Part shown: one piece after another, positions 1 through 9,931 of the stretch
Position numbering within the stretch: the stretch's first letter is position 1
Layout of the letters: the number at the start of each line of letters is the position of its first letter
NCBI GenBank assembly: GCA_014529385.2
Contig: CM043955.1
Coordinates: 137,030,108-137,094,107, forward strand
DNA length: 64,000 nucleotides
Direction of reading: 5' to 3'
Origin: Adiantum capillus-veneris
Lineage: Eukaryota > Streptophyta > Polypodiopsida > Polypodiales > Pteridaceae
Program-made: the position numbers and the translations under genes
Notes under the pieces: generated by a model
Told to the model about the DNA's origin: nothing
The model's database searches: none
What the model saw: only the letters and a program-made list of their open reading frames with translations

Positions 1-356
1 ATCAGTCATACATCTCCGCTACTACCTATTAGCCCATGATCTCCCTAGTTGCTCTAGCCTTTTGCCATGCTTCTGCTAGCCTGCACATATCTGTCCGTGC
101 CACCTTCTACAATTGACACACTTTGGCTGTACCATCATTGCCCACCCCCTGATTGAACATTTATGTTCAACCACAAAAGAGCTTTATTCCACTAGAAACT
201 GCAAAACCTGGCACATACTATGAGAAAACCAAAACCATATTTACATAGTTTTATTCTGCCTACTGCCAAACCTTCAAGTGGGTTGCCCCACCCCATGCAT
301 CACATAGCTTCCGCCTGGATCAAACACCTGCCTTTGGTATCTTCCACCCATCTGTA
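1..356. other. No gene seen; tail of decayed element
   Basis: Both strands are closed by frequent stops. The stretch lies downstream, in the minus-strand sense, of the gag remnant and unassigned ORFs at 357-2,285, so it is probably the degenerate 3' part of that element. No LTR end, primer site or gene was recognised. Confidence 0.5.
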
Positions 357-767
357 TTATTGCTCACCATAGTGCCGTACCCTAGCACATAGCCCATCAT
401 ATATGTAGGTTGCCCATAGCCTACCTTCAACACTCCATGCATCCCTTCGCAAACTGTCTACTCCATACCGAGCAGCATCAAGCATATCCCCATCCAAATA
501 AAATGTACCTAACACCAAGCTCCAACACATGTCTAACCCTCCCTCCCAACCAAATAAAGTGGAGGCCTCAACCATAGACCCCTCCATCTGCTGAATCATC
601 CACCACATAGCTGTATCTATCATCATTTTCATCAACCATAGCTTACATACCTTCAATGGAAGCAAAGCCATTGTCTGGGATTCTCCTTTCTCCCCTGTTG
701 GACATGCCAACTGCACAGGAATCTCCACCGTCTTGTGGGCAACACAACTTCTTCTTTGGCCACACAC
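357..767 (-). pseudogene. Unassigned minus-strand ORF, 136 codons
   Basis: An open frame of 136 codons without a recognisable domain. It follows the gag remnant and the acidic ORF on the same strand, so it may be the end of the same retroelement reading frame or a captured segment. The composition is unremarkable: tryptophan- and tyrosine-containing, with no transmembrane run and no zinc knuckle. Coding status is uncertain and a chance ORF cannot be excluded. Confidence 0.25.
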
Positions 768-886
768 TCAATTCCAACATCATTGAGCCCTTCCTCGTCT
801 ACCGGCCCTTCAAGGTCAATCAGCACCTCTTGCTCTTTGGCTTCAACCACCTGCTCTTCAATCACCTCTTCTACCGCTGCATCATG

Positions 887-1357
887 CTACGCCTGGGGAG
901 AGAGAAATTCATTCTCTACTACATGCACCTCGACTTCCTCCATAGGCATGGCTGCTCTATCTCTCCTGGAAAAATTATACACTTGTTGCACCGCCATGGC
1001 ACATTCCATCTCTACCTTCATCAGCACAACCATTAGCATGGCCCCACACACCACCTTCACCTGCATATTATCACCTGTAGGCCTCGACCGCACCACATGG
1101 TCTTCATCAAGCATCTCGGCTTGCTTTGTTCCCTGCTCTTCTTGCACATGGGCTACTACCATATCATCAAACACATAAGAGGGCAGATTTACCTTTACCA
1201 ACTCAGGTTCGTCAGACCTCGTCTCCTTGTCATAGGATGTGGACTCATCCACCCTATCCTCCTCACTTGTCTCACAACTAATCGAGCTTGTATCATCATC
1301 ATCACCGGCATCATATACCGACTTCGTATCTGCTTCTTCATCTTCTTGTTGCTCCAC
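887..1357 (-). pseudogene. Acidic unassigned ORF downstream of gag remnant
   Basis: A 156-codon open frame whose first 60 residues are rich in Asp, Glu and Ser, including a DDDD run near residue 20, followed by a Val/Met-rich half. No protease, RT or zinc-knuckle motif is visible. It lies on the same strand as, and just after, the gag-like sequence at 1,427-2,285. An acidic linker between gag and later domains is plausible, but this is inference from position only. Confidence 0.3.
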
Positions 1358-1426
1358 AAAAGCTTAACCATCTTCACGACTTTGCTCTCTTTCTTCATCA
1401 GCTTTTGAATCCTCGGTATTCGCATC

Positions 1427-2285
1427 TCAATTGCATTCTGCTATCTTTTCATGCAAACTTTTCACAAGAACGGGCTTTATCTCTTCAATCTGCATCAGAA
1501 CCTCCACATTTGCTACCGCTTTTGCCTTCTGGTTCACTTCAATATGGAGCTTTTCCTCGTTGATAAGCTCGTCCACCCTCGGCACATGCACATCACCAAC
1601 CGGAAATCTCAAAGGAACATAGCCAACAGTAGGTCTTAGCTCAACAGGTTCTGCACTTCGAACAATTGGAATCACCTTTGGTTGGACCAAAGAGCACTTT
1701 GCTACCTCCACAACAGGCATATAATCTGTTGGCTTTAGCATACCCAGCTCCAGCTTCCGCTTTACCTTTCTGCTCTTTATCTTTGCCAGATAGACCATGT
1801 CTTCATAGGTATCCGCACCGTCTTTGACCTTTTCTCTGATCCTCGGATGCAAGCACTCTAGTAGCTTTAACAACTTCAAATACTAATTGCTTTTGACCCC
1901 AATAGCAACCTCTAATTGTTTCTAACAAGCTTCAAACTGCTCAATGAAAATAGAGAAATCCTTACTTACATCTTGGCGTACCGCCTTCAGCCTTGCACCA
2001 GCTTCTTCCGGCGTAATCACCTCTCAAAACCGCTCCAAAAACTGACTTTGTAATCTTTGCCATGATCCTCGATCACTGTTCTCTAAACCATTGAACCACA
2101 CCTTGGCTCGTCGTCGCATCAACAACGGCACCGTCTCCAAATTTTTTGCATCCGTCGACATACGCATCGACAGTAACCATAACTCGAAATGTGCTAACCA
2201 ATCTTCGGAATCTTCAACGCTCGTAAATATGGGGCCAAATTTTGGCTACACCATCTCTGTCAGCTTCAAACTCGACCATCAAACA
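1427..2285 (-). pseudogene. Gypsy-like gag (capsid) remnant
   Basis: Translated on the minus strand from about 2,285, the sequence reads as a retrotransposon gag: a segment with F-E-x-W and W-F-x-G-L spacing at 2,090-2,250, then a Q-F-L-E-R-F motif at about 2,035, and a helical C-terminal part with LECLHPRIREKV near 1,860-1,825. In-frame stops interrupt it near 2,025 and again between 1,930 and 1,880. The family role is assembly of virus-like particles. No zinc knuckle or pol follows, so this is a truncated fossil. It abuts the oppositely oriented pararetrovirus at about 2,335. Confidence 0.7.
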
Positions 2286-2335
2286 CTTCGACCATCAGCC
2301 AACCACTTTGTTGGCTAAAAAACACCGCTTCCAAC

Positions 2336-2735
2336 CGCAAATCACATCTTCAAAGAATGATAATAGATGTTTTATGTGTGGCAAAACAAGTCATTGGGCC
2401 TTTGAATGTCCCAATAAGAAAAAATCAGTGGCATTCAAAAATATAATCCTAGAATATGGGTATAGCTACTCAGAGCTATCCTCTTCGGATCTCTCAGAGT
2501 TCGAATTCAGTATTGCTCAGTTCAAGCAAACCTTCTTCATCAGTAAACAACAACTACAATTTAGACTCAAGTTTTGAGGGTTGTCCCATAGCTCTCTATG
2601 TAATGAGCTTAGAAGACTTCATTCCTATTTCTTTTAATCCTCAACAATGGAAAAAGCATTCTAAAGAAAAACAACAATACAGGTCTGAAGACTCAAAGTC
2701 AAACAATTCAGATTTCTTTATCGACTCTTAAAATC
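2336..2735 (+). pseudogene. Pararetrovirus coat-protein C-terminal region (zinc knuckle)
   Basis: A CCHC knuckle (C-x2-C-x4-H-x4-C) is visible at 2,368-2,409, flanked by Lys-rich sequence, as at the nucleic-acid-binding end of caulimovirid coat proteins. An acidic Ser-rich tail follows, and the reading frame changes at about 2,520-2,580 before ending at 2,731. Upstream coat sequence is absent: the fragment begins at the junction with the minus-strand gag remnant. The family role is RNA binding during encapsidation. The fragment is non-functional. Confidence 0.65.
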
Positions 2736-3233
2736 AGGTAAGAAGACCTTTTCAAAGAAAAGTTACAAAGAGGTAACTACATTTCAGAAGCAACTGAAAG
2801 TTGTGCTAAAGGAAGCTGATAAACTTAAACCACCAGCTTTAGAAAGAATGCTTATTCCAGCTTTAGCAAAGAAAATGAAAATGAAAAAAATTTAGGCAAA
2901 TAAGCCTCTCTTTGATCATCACTTTATCAGCAATGTAGTCTCTGGCAAAATCAAAACCAAACCTTCCAGTTTTGATGATGAAACCATCAAATATCCCCAA
3001 GATCTTCCATCGACCTCACATAAACCCTCTGATCTATCATACAAAGAGTTTCTCCAGAGAGAAACAGAATTACAACAAAGGGAAGAGTTGCTTGAAAAGC
3101 AGCAAGCTCTACTTTGATGGGAAACCAATCTGCAAGAAAGACAGAAAGCTCTTCTCTCTAGGCGGGTGAGAAATATCCATCATATCCACCAATTGCAGTT
3201 ACAACCTCTCCAGGTACAGTTCCATGTGATATT
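2736..3233 (+). pseudogene. Degenerate pararetrovirus polyprotein segment
   Basis: Short Lys/Glu-rich open pieces occur in shifting frames, for example a Gln/Glu-rich coiled-coil-like stretch around 3,045-3,118 broken by an in-frame stop. It joins the zinc-knuckle part to the open frame starting at 3,234 and is most simply the decayed stretch between coat protein and protease. No domain can be named. Confidence 0.45.
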
Positions 3234-4149
3234 TTGCTACCAAAAGTACAATCACCAGAAACAGCTGAAGAACCAACGTCAGAAGGTAATCTACTATCCA
3301 AAGAAGACATACAAAGACTTAAAGAATCATTAACTCTGTCTAAACAACAAAAATTCCAACCATCTTGTGAGGAGTCTTCAAACCTACAAGTGGCCAATGA
3401 ATATCAAATTGGCAATAAAGATATCCTATCACTAAAAGCAGATATCATGGTAATCAGCAAAGCCCCTTACAAAATAAAATCACCCCTAGCTTCTTCAACT
3501 AGAGAATCAAGTGCAAGCTCTTCATCAAATAAAGGTAAAGAGTCTCAAACCAAAAATAATGTCTCAATTACAATTAAAGAAATTAATGAAGCACAAAGAC
3601 AAGATATCTTGGAATCTCCATCAATCAGTATTGATGGTATTCCTGCAGAAGATCTACCATTTCTAACTCATGCAATAAAGGTAGACTCCTCCATCTATCA
3701 CTCCTATAAGGAAACTATTCTAGATCCAAAATACCCTATTGAACCTCAGACTGATAAAGATAAGGCCAAATGGATCAATACCAAGGTGGCAGTACTTAGA
3801 TCATCATGGTATAGAGACTGGAGAAAGTTTTATGTTAACTATGCAGACTTTGATTTAGAAGCAAAAATCTCTAAAGAAGCTGACCCGCCTAAGCTAGACG
3901 AATCATTTCTGATTAAATGTTCTAACAAATCCAAAGAGCCGATAAAAACTCGGGTCAAATTATGGTTATTTCTAGAATACCTATCTTTGCCTATCTTTGT
4001 TTTCAGCCAAGTTATGATATGATCATTGGCAATGATATTTTGGACAAATTACAGCCTATTACCTTCAACAACAAGAATTTCAAATTCGGATGGAAGGAAA
4101 AGGTTCATAGTACAACTATTCTGCATCAGATTCAGTATACCATATCTTC
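3234..4149 (+). pseudogene. Pararetrovirus protease-region remnant
   Basis: A 262-codon open frame runs to 4,022. A second frame from 3,962 to 4,151 contains D-M-I-I-G-N-D at about 4,012-4,036, which matches the conserved segment near the end of caulimovirid and gypsy aspartic proteases, ahead of reverse transcriptase. A frameshift near 3,960-4,020 separates the two. The catalytic Asp-Ser/Thr-Gly is not clearly preserved. The Ser-rich N-terminal 130 residues match nothing I recognise. Reverse transcriptase should follow but is missing. Confidence 0.55.
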
Positions 4150-4311
4150 ATGAATGGCCAAATGTCTATCTCAATGAGTTTAACCTAACACAAGCAGCCA
4201 CCCAAACTGAGGTTGCAACCCTAACACAAGCAGATCCCTATCTGGATAAAAGATGCACATTCTTGCCAACAATGACAAATGACTATTCCAACAAGCCTCC
4301 TAGTTTGATCA

Positions 4312-4413
4312 GTGGACTACAAGTACAAACACGTCAAAGGCTCCAAAAATGTCCTTGCTGACATCCTAAGTCGACTCGTTCCACAGGCAAGGTGGATGAC
4401 ATCATCACTTAGG
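4312..4413 (+). pseudogene. Pararetrovirus RNase H C-terminal end
   Basis: A short frame has H-V-K-G-x-x-N-V-L-A-D-x-L-S-R spacing at about 4,326-4,372. This is the hallmark end of RNase H in pararetroviruses and gypsy elements (a conserved Asp and the L-S-R tail). It ends in a TAG at 4,411-4,413. About 160 bp of unassigned sequence separates it from the protease remnant, so the RT and RNase H cores were deleted. Confidence 0.65.
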
Positions 4414-4815
4414 TCATCTTAGGTGCCACGGCTATGTCAGCACATAGTAACTGAGCATCTAATCTATAGTGGCGTGCCCCAAAAGATTCTACTTAAAATA
4501 CAAAGCCACTTTATTCCCTCTCCACTTGTCTAGTCACTTTACAAAAGTGATTCCTTCTCCACTAACAACTTAGTGCGCACGACAAGTTACCTACCTTGGA
4601 AAGGTACCTCACCTCTCTATATACGGAGAACGCCCCTTCATTGTAAATGATCTCAAGTGTGAGCTCTAGTGATCTCGAGTAAAGCCTCTCAAGTCTCACC
4701 TAAGCCTTGTATACAATCCCCTTATCGACCCCCTGCACACATAGTGTATTTCCCTTGTAACCCTTTCACTTCATAATACACAGCTTCCGCTTGCAATTGT
4801 TTAGTGTGCGTATTT
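4386..4815 (+). promoter_or_regulatory. Pararetrovirus intergenic region with candidate promoter
   Basis: Non-coding sequence between the RNase H end and the primer site. TGACATCATCACTTAGGTCA at 4,396-4,415 resembles the paired TGACG-type (as-1) elements of caulimovirid promoters. CTATATAC at 4,617-4,624 is the best TATA candidate and is followed about 190 bp later by the primer site, a spacing compatible with a transcript leader. Promoter activity is inferred from layout and motifs only. Confidence 0.5.
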
Positions 4816-4828
4816 TGGTATCAGAGTC
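4816..4828 (+). promoter_or_regulatory. tRNA-Met minus-strand primer binding site
   Basis: TGGTATCAGAGTC matches the complement of the initiator tRNA-Met 3' end in 12 of its first 13 positions. This is the primer used by caulimovirids and many copia elements. Its place after the promoter region and before the movement-protein ORF is the caulimovirid arrangement. Confidence 0.75.
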
Positions 4829-4894
4829 TATTTGTGTTTCACATATTTATCTGTGTATCATCATTGTGTGAAAATACCTCTTGTGAGTTTCATC

Positions 4895-5215
4895 TTAATC
4901 CTCAAAGTCTATAAGCTCTTCATCTCCTGCTATAAGAGCGATTAGCAGAAACTGTTCTCTTTCAACAATTCTTTGCTCCAAGAAGCAATTGCCATTTTTT
5001 TGTATTGTGTTGAAAGTCAAGGTCGCGTGGTCGCGTAGTCTGAAGGTCACCGTCGGCATTTGGGATATAGCCATAGGCAACAAATCCTCGATAAATACCC
5101 GCAGTAAATTCCCACAGAAACTCCTACCGGTCAGCTCACTACCATGTAAAATCTCAATGGCATTCTTGAACAAACCATTGTCAAAAGTGACCCAGTCTCT
5201 TGCACATCTCTCCAT
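4895..5215 (-). other. Unassigned 106-codon ORF inside the pararetrovirus
   Basis: An open frame on the minus strand with plausible protein composition, lying between the primer site and the movement-protein part. The overlapping plus strand is also open from 4,989 to 5,315. It could be an inverted piece of the same virus, a host insert or chance. No domain was recognised. Confidence 0.25.
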
Positions 5216-5239
5216 AGCTGTAGAAGAAGCCGAACCCTC

Positions 5240-5815
5240 TGCCCAATGGCAAACACGAGACTTAAAGCCTGATCAAGTATATAAACATAGAAATCTATTT
5301 AAACTTAAAGCCTAAACAGTTTACTTAGATAATAGATCAGTAGCATCTATCCCTATAGATAATCAAATGCATTTCATAAAGCTCACTGAGATCCTGCAAC
5401 ATGATAAAGGTGAATCCAGTAAAAAAGGCTATCACTTTGTTCATCTTGGTTGTGTACAGATAGAAGTAAACCCTCTATTTAGAGCAGGTTTAGCATTATC
5501 CTGCTTAGTTATGATTTTAGATACCCGACATAAAAACTTGCAAGACCAATTCCATGGAGGAATTGAAAGTAATTTAGCAGACGTACCAACTTATCTGCAA
5601 GTTCGCCCGAATTATAATGTATCACTAGATGACCCCTATTTTGGCGAAGCTTTAACTCTTGCAATAAAAATATTGGTTGTATAAAGCATATGATCCCTAA
5701 TGTAGAAATTGCTTTTTTTTGTTTTAGGAAGAACAGTAAACTCCATACGATATATATTAATGAGCAAACCATGGTAACAAAAGAAAAATCAATGAAATAT
5801 ATGAGAACTTAGTTT
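5240..5815 (+). pseudogene. Pararetrovirus movement protein remnant (30K/3A family)
   Basis: The frame from about 5,256 to 5,312 and then 5,367-5,684 shows the core of caulimovirid movement proteins: H-L-G-C-V-Q near 5,443-5,460, an L-x-D-x-R segment near 5,515-5,531, and an N-Y-N-V-S-L-x-D-P block at about 5,610-5,636. The family tubulates plasmodesmata for cell-to-cell spread. There is a stop at 5,313-5,315, another at 5,682-5,684, and further codons are recognisable in a different frame to about 5,812. Non-functional. Confidence 0.65.
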
Positions 5816-5902
5816 AAAAATATGCAAATTTCAAAAAACTTCCTAGTATTTGCGGTTTTCTTCTTTGTGAGTAGAAAACTTGGTCGCTTAATAAAAGAGG
5901 CA

Positions 5903-6006
5903 TTCCCGAACAATGTGTCACCTTCTATAATTCTAGTTAACCTCAACCTCATAATTCCCGAACAATGTGTTACCTTCTATAATTCTAGTTAACCTCAACC
6001 TCATAA
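5903..6006. repeat. Tandem 52-bp duplication
   Basis: Two adjacent copies begin TTCCCGAACAATGTGT at 5,903 and 5,955, near identical over 52 bp. They lie in AT-rich non-coding DNA after the pararetrovirus. Confidence 0.9.
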
Positions 6007-6132
6007 TTTTATCACTTTCTTATTGTTTTAAAGCACCATGACTCTTTCACTTTTTTTTTAAATATTTTGAAATATATTGTAATTTAAATAGTTCATTATT
6101 GCATTAATCTTTTCAATAATCTAATACTTTAT

Positions 6133-6232
6133 TGTCATAAAATCTAATATCTAGCTAACCCAAATGATTTTCTCATATTAAACTGATAATTTAATGTGGG
6201 AGAATAAACGGGAACAAGAGTTAGAATAGAGA
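6133..6232 (+). repeat. Partial LTR of the Gypsy-M family
   Basis: TGTCATAAAATCTAATATC onwards aligns by eye with the start of the Gypsy-M LTRs read on the minus strand (25,474 downward and 15,310 downward), including the block AAATGATTTTCTCAT. About 100 bp is retained, in plus orientation. The rest of the LTR and its primer site are missing. It may be the 5' LTR of the gypsy sequence that resurfaces at 9,932. Confidence 0.65.
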
Positions 6233-6235
6233 CAT

Positions 6236-6437
6236 GTGCTTCTAAACATATCTCAACAGGGGACCAATAGGAGAGATGATTGCATCTCAATAGGGGTCCA
6301 AAAGGAGATGGTCTACCAAAGAGCAATGTGCAATAAGTGCTTCTAGACTTATCTCAACAGAGGACCAAGAGGAGAGATGGTTACATCTCAATACGGGTTT
6401 AAAAGGAGGTAGTCTATCAAAGAGCAACGTGCATCTA
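6236..6437. repeat. Two diverged 101-bp tandem units
   Basis: Units start at GTGCTTCTA, 6,236 and 6,337. Each contains TATCTCAACAG, GGACCAA and CAAAGAGCAA. They have diverged by point changes and have no coding potential. Confidence 0.85.
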
Positions 6438-6556
6438 ATGGAGCTGAAAAGACCTTAGGGTTAGCTTCATTAAAGACCTCCAATGGTTAGTGTTAAAAGT
6501 CCTTGGACCTTAGGCAAGCTAGGGACGCTGAGCTTGAGGTGGGAGCCCGACCTAAG

Positions 6557-6800
6557 CTTGAGATGCTTGTCATGCTTGATGACTAAGGTGCTTGAGGTGC
6601 TTGTCGTGCTTGATGACTAAGGTACTTGAGGTGCTTGTCGTGCTTAATGACTAAGGTGCTTGAGGTGCTTGTCATGCTTGATGACTAAGGTGGTTGAGGT
6701 ACTTGTCGTGCTGGGTGACTAAGGTGCTTGAGATGCCGATCATGCTTAATGAAGAAGGTGCTTGAGAAGCTTCCCATGCATGGGGGGTAAGGTGCTTGAG
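6557..6800. repeat. 34-bp minisatellite, about seven copies
   Basis: Units begin at 6,557, 6,591, 6,625, 6,659, 6,693, 6,727 and 6,761, all in 34-bp register, with a core of GTGCTTGTCGTGCTTGATGA. The last two copies are the most diverged. No ORF or known satellite family was recognised. Confidence 0.9.
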
Positions 6801-7208
6801 TCAAAAAGAGACCCTACAAAGGAGGGGAAAAGCCTCAAAGTTAGGGGAATCTTTGACTTAACCTCCCACTCACCCAAACGACACCCCTTTTCTAAAGGGG
6901 CACATGGGACACATGTCAGCAGACTCTCCCTATGCTTAGCCACATGGTGTGCTTGAATGCTATTGGTTGGGCTAAAGAGGGATTCAATGAGCTTCTATTT
7001 CCATCCAACAAATATCTAGATATTTTCAAGCTCTCTCTCTCTAAGGGGTAAGGAGGACACTTGTCCAAAGACTACCCATGTACTTGAAATGCATGCTGCA
7101 TGTGATTGGCTAGGGGGAGAGCGGTCCAATGAGCTTGAGGCATGAGAAAAACGTAGAACTCGCCCCAAGCAAGCAAGGGGTGTGCTGGGGGGGTATACAC
7201 CACACACA
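6801..7208. other. No gene seen between minisatellite and Copia-A
   Basis: Non-coding. A loosely repeated pattern (CACATGT or CACTTGT, then a TTGGTTGG/TTGGCTAGG-like stretch, then CAATGAGCTT) occurs at about 6,910-6,995 and 7,050-7,138, suggesting an old duplication. No LTR end is seen before TGTTGGG at 7,209. Confidence 0.5.
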
Positions 7209-7402
7209 TGTTGGGATTAAAGCCCAAGTGGCCTCTTATACAGATATGGCCGGCCGGCCGCCTAACTTGTGTGAATAATAAGATTTGAGAGATAGCCCAT
7301 CAACGAATTCTATGCGTACTGTGTAAGCTCTCTATCTGTGTATCTCTGTGTGTGTGTGTGTGTGTGTGTGAGAGTCGATCTAAGCTCCGCTCCGCGACTT
7401 CA
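7209..7402 (+). repeat. Copia-A 5' LTR, 194 bp, with (GT)n
   Basis: Starts TGTTGGGATTAAAGCCC and ends ...CGACTTCA, two bases before the primer site, so TG...CA ends are kept. It contains GGCCGGCCGGCCG at about 7,249-7,261 and a (GT)12 run at 7,347-7,370. It resembles the Copia-B LTR at its first 20 bases. Confidence 0.8.
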
Positions 7403-7404
7403 AT

Positions 7405-7420
7405 TGGTATCAGAGCAAGG
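7405..7420 (+). promoter_or_regulatory. Copia-A primer binding site (tRNA-Met)
   Basis: TGGTATCAGAGCAAGG, two bases after the LTR end, complements the initiator tRNA-Met 3' end. Confidence 0.85.
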
Positions 7421-7860
7421 TTCAGTGCGGTTTCGCGTAATTGCGCACGCCCGCACCGTTCAGGCAGATTTTGGATCCGGAGCTTGGAAATTCACACTCG
7501 TCGTTCCGGGAGTATTTTTAGTAGGTAACCTGAGGTTTTATCCCCCTTTCGAAGCTGTTTATGCCCTCAGAATTTCATTCTGAGCACTACATCAAAAGAT
7601 AGATTTCAGCTGCAAAGAAACCCATCTTGTGTAGATTGGCAAGCAGGAGGTGGTCGGCATCAATATCGGCATTGACATACATCACTCATTAGTCTTCAAA
7701 GCATCATCTATAGACCAAGTACACATATATATCATCAGATATATATATTGCAGTCTGCATTGCTACTTCTTGTGCTTGCCACATTCCAGGGGAATTGTGT
7801 GGCCATATGACAGCTTGACACCACTGGCATGTATTGCAGATTGATGTATTATGATTGTGG

Positions 7861-7910
7861 GTCTGCTAGTTGTGAGTCACGCTAGCAGACAGACCGCCGC
7901 AATGGTCATA
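7861..7910 (+). promoter_or_regulatory. Copia-A leader hairpins with conserved loop
   Basis: GTCTGCTAG (7,861-7,869) pairs perfectly with CTAGCAGAC (7,882-7,890) around a 12-nt loop containing TGTGAGTCACG. A weaker hairpin (GACC...GGTC) follows directly. The homologous site in Copia-B keeps the loop and changes both sides of the stem in step. Confidence 0.6.
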
Positions 7911-8308
7911 GGATAGGGATTGGTCTATTGTAGGATGTATGCTAGTTCTGGGCAGTTTGCTGAGCCATCTGAGAGGGTCGTGTGTGAGGTTTTTTGAAGC
8001 CAAGCACTGGGGGCTGGGCTACCCAGTGTGAGGTGGATTAGGTTGCTGGAGTTCCCCTCTACACTCATCCTCTTCGGCGACTTTTATCCCATAGGATGTA
8101 TGACTTTGTGTAGACACGGAATTGCATCTTATGCATCAGACCGTTGAGGTATTGTTTAGGGTTCAGTCTTGAGACAAATACAGGTTATGTGATCGCCCAG
8201 ACAGGAGACAATGTATGCTTACAGGATAGCATATTACAGAGATTTTTAGATTTGTCTCTGGTCAGCTATTTATGGTTGTTTTTGAGCTATCTTTTGATCA
8301 GAGCTCAG

Positions 8309-8455
8309 TTTACAGGGGAGACTCTGTCAAAATTTTTCAAAATACTGACAGTTCTTGAGGAGAGGTGTTCAGCTTGTTGTTTACAACTTGTTTATTGTGT
8401 ACAGAGACTAGTTTACAGGGGAAACTCTGCCCGATTTTTCCCGAGAGTAAATGGT
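8309..8455 (+). promoter_or_regulatory. Copia-A leader: duplicated ACAGGGGA motif
   Basis: TTTACAGGGGAGACTCTG at 8,309 and TTTACAGGGGAAACTCTGCC at 8,412, about 100 bp apart and each followed by a T-rich stretch, just ahead of the gag start. Copia-B has the same pair. Role unknown; packaging or translation control are guesses. Confidence 0.5.
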
Positions 8456-8466
8456 TTGGCAGACAT

Positions 8467-9931
8467 GGCATCTTCTCAAAGTGAGACTCTTTACAACATA
8501 AGAAGCTGGATGGCACAAACTTTCCATTCTGGAAGAAGCTGATTTGGCAGGTTTTGGTGCAGAAAAAACAAGTGAAGCCACTGAAGCTCAAAGGGGAGAG
8601 ACCAGAAGGTATGGCTGAAGATGAGTGGGAAGAGCTTGACGAGTTAGCTTGTTCCACAATCATGTTGACAATGGCAGAAAATGTTTACTTCAACGTAGCA
8701 GAAGAGACTACAGCGTATGGCGTATGGCAAAAGCTATGTGGTATGTACGAGAAACAAAGTGCTGCTTCTCATATTTACTGGCTCAAGAAATTGGTGGATT
8801 TGAAGATGAAGGAAGGGACAGCCATGTCAAATCATCTCAATGAATTTCACAGAATTTTCAGCCAGTTAACAGCACAGGAGATAGTCTTTCCAGATTCATT
8901 GAAGGCTATGTTTCTCTTAATCACTTTGCCAGATAGTTGGGATACTTTTCACACGACATTAAGTAATTCTGTCATGCCAGAGGGTCTTACAAGTGCCAAT
9001 GTAGAAGGCATCTTGCTTACAGAGGAAGTGAACGGGAAGAACACTGACAAAGGCAAAGGCAATAGTGCTTCAGTCGTTCGAGGGAGACAACAGTCTAAAG
9101 AGAAGAAGGGTAAGAAGCCACAAAACCGAAGTAAGTCTCGTGACTCGAAGTCAAAGGATGACATAGAATGCTACCATTGTGGCAAGAAGGGTCACATGAA
9201 GAGAGACTGTACGAACTGGAAACAAGAAAAAGGCAAAACAAAGAGTGCTGAGCAAGATGAAAAGAAGAATTCAGTGAAGATTGAAGAGGTGAATGTCACA
9301 GGATCTGGTTCAGACAGTGATTCTGGTATAGCAGCTGGTGACATCTTCCTCACAAGCAATTTTGATTCTGTTTTCTTGACTACAGAGGATGGACATGCTA
9401 TGAGTGATTGGATCCTCGACTCAGGGGCATCTTTACATGTTTCTCAACACAAAGAGTGGTTTACATCATATGTGGCTACTAAGATTATGTCAGACTTGGC
9501 AATGAGCAGGTTTGTGATATACTTGGAGTGGGAGATGTGCAGTTGAAGTTTTAGAATGGCTCTTCTTTATGGCTCAAGAATGTCAGACATGTTCCAGCAA
9601 TCCGAAAGAGCTTGATCAGTACAGGGAAGTTGGATGATGTGGGTAATGTGACAGTTTTTGGGAAAACGCTTGGAAGATCTCCAAAGGTTCGATGAGTGTA
9701 GCACATGGCAGCAAGTCAGGAACTCTGTACACTTTACATGTTTCAGAGGTTAAAAACCATGTAATTAATGTGATTGAGTAGCCAAGTGTGTCACTGTGGC
9801 ATCGTAGGCTGGGATATATGTCAAAAAGAGGAATGGAAATACTTTCTCGTTATGGTTATTTGCTTGGCTTTTCATTTCATAATTTTGAGTTTTGTGAGCA
9901 TTGTGTTTATGGTAAGCAAATACAGGAACCG
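8467..9931 (+). pseudogene. Copia-A gag-protease-integrase fragment
   Basis: The ATG at 8,467 gives the same N-terminus as Copia-B (M-A-S-S-Q-x-x-x-L-Y-N-I), but small indels near 8,500-8,545 shift the frame. The main frame 8,554-9,546 holds the copia gag (UBN2-type), a CCHC knuckle at about 9,170-9,212 and the protease D-S-G-A at about 9,418-9,430. Another shift near 9,490 and stops follow. A zinc-binding pre-integrase segment (H-R-R-L-G near 9,800 and C-x-H-C near 9,895) is recognisable in broken frames. Non-functional. Confidence 0.8.

Larger units (their letters stand above)
2336..5815 (+). mobile_element. Endogenous pararetrovirus (Caulimoviridae-like), rearranged
   Basis: The order on the plus strand is a CCHC zinc knuckle (coat-protein region), protease region, the last codons of RNase H, a promoter-bearing intergenic region, a tRNA-Met primer site and then a movement-protein-like ORF. 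In known caulimovirids the movement protein precedes coat protein and pol within one genome unit, so the order here crosses a unit junction, as in tandem or circularly permuted integrations. Most of reverse transcriptase is missing between 4,149 and 4,312, and every ORF carries frameshifts or stops. It cannot encode a functional virus. The genus is unresolved. Confidence 0.75.
7209..9931 (+). mobile_element. Copia-A: 5' half of a Ty1/copia element
   Basis: LTR (7,209-7,402), tRNA-Met primer site (7,405), a leader of about 1 kb, then gag, protease and the start of integrase, ending abruptly near 9,931. There the sequence switches to gypsy RNase H. No 3' LTR exists. It is the same family as Copia-B: similar LTR start, leader and gag. 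Several frameshifts show that it is older or more decayed than Copia-B. Confidence 0.85.
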
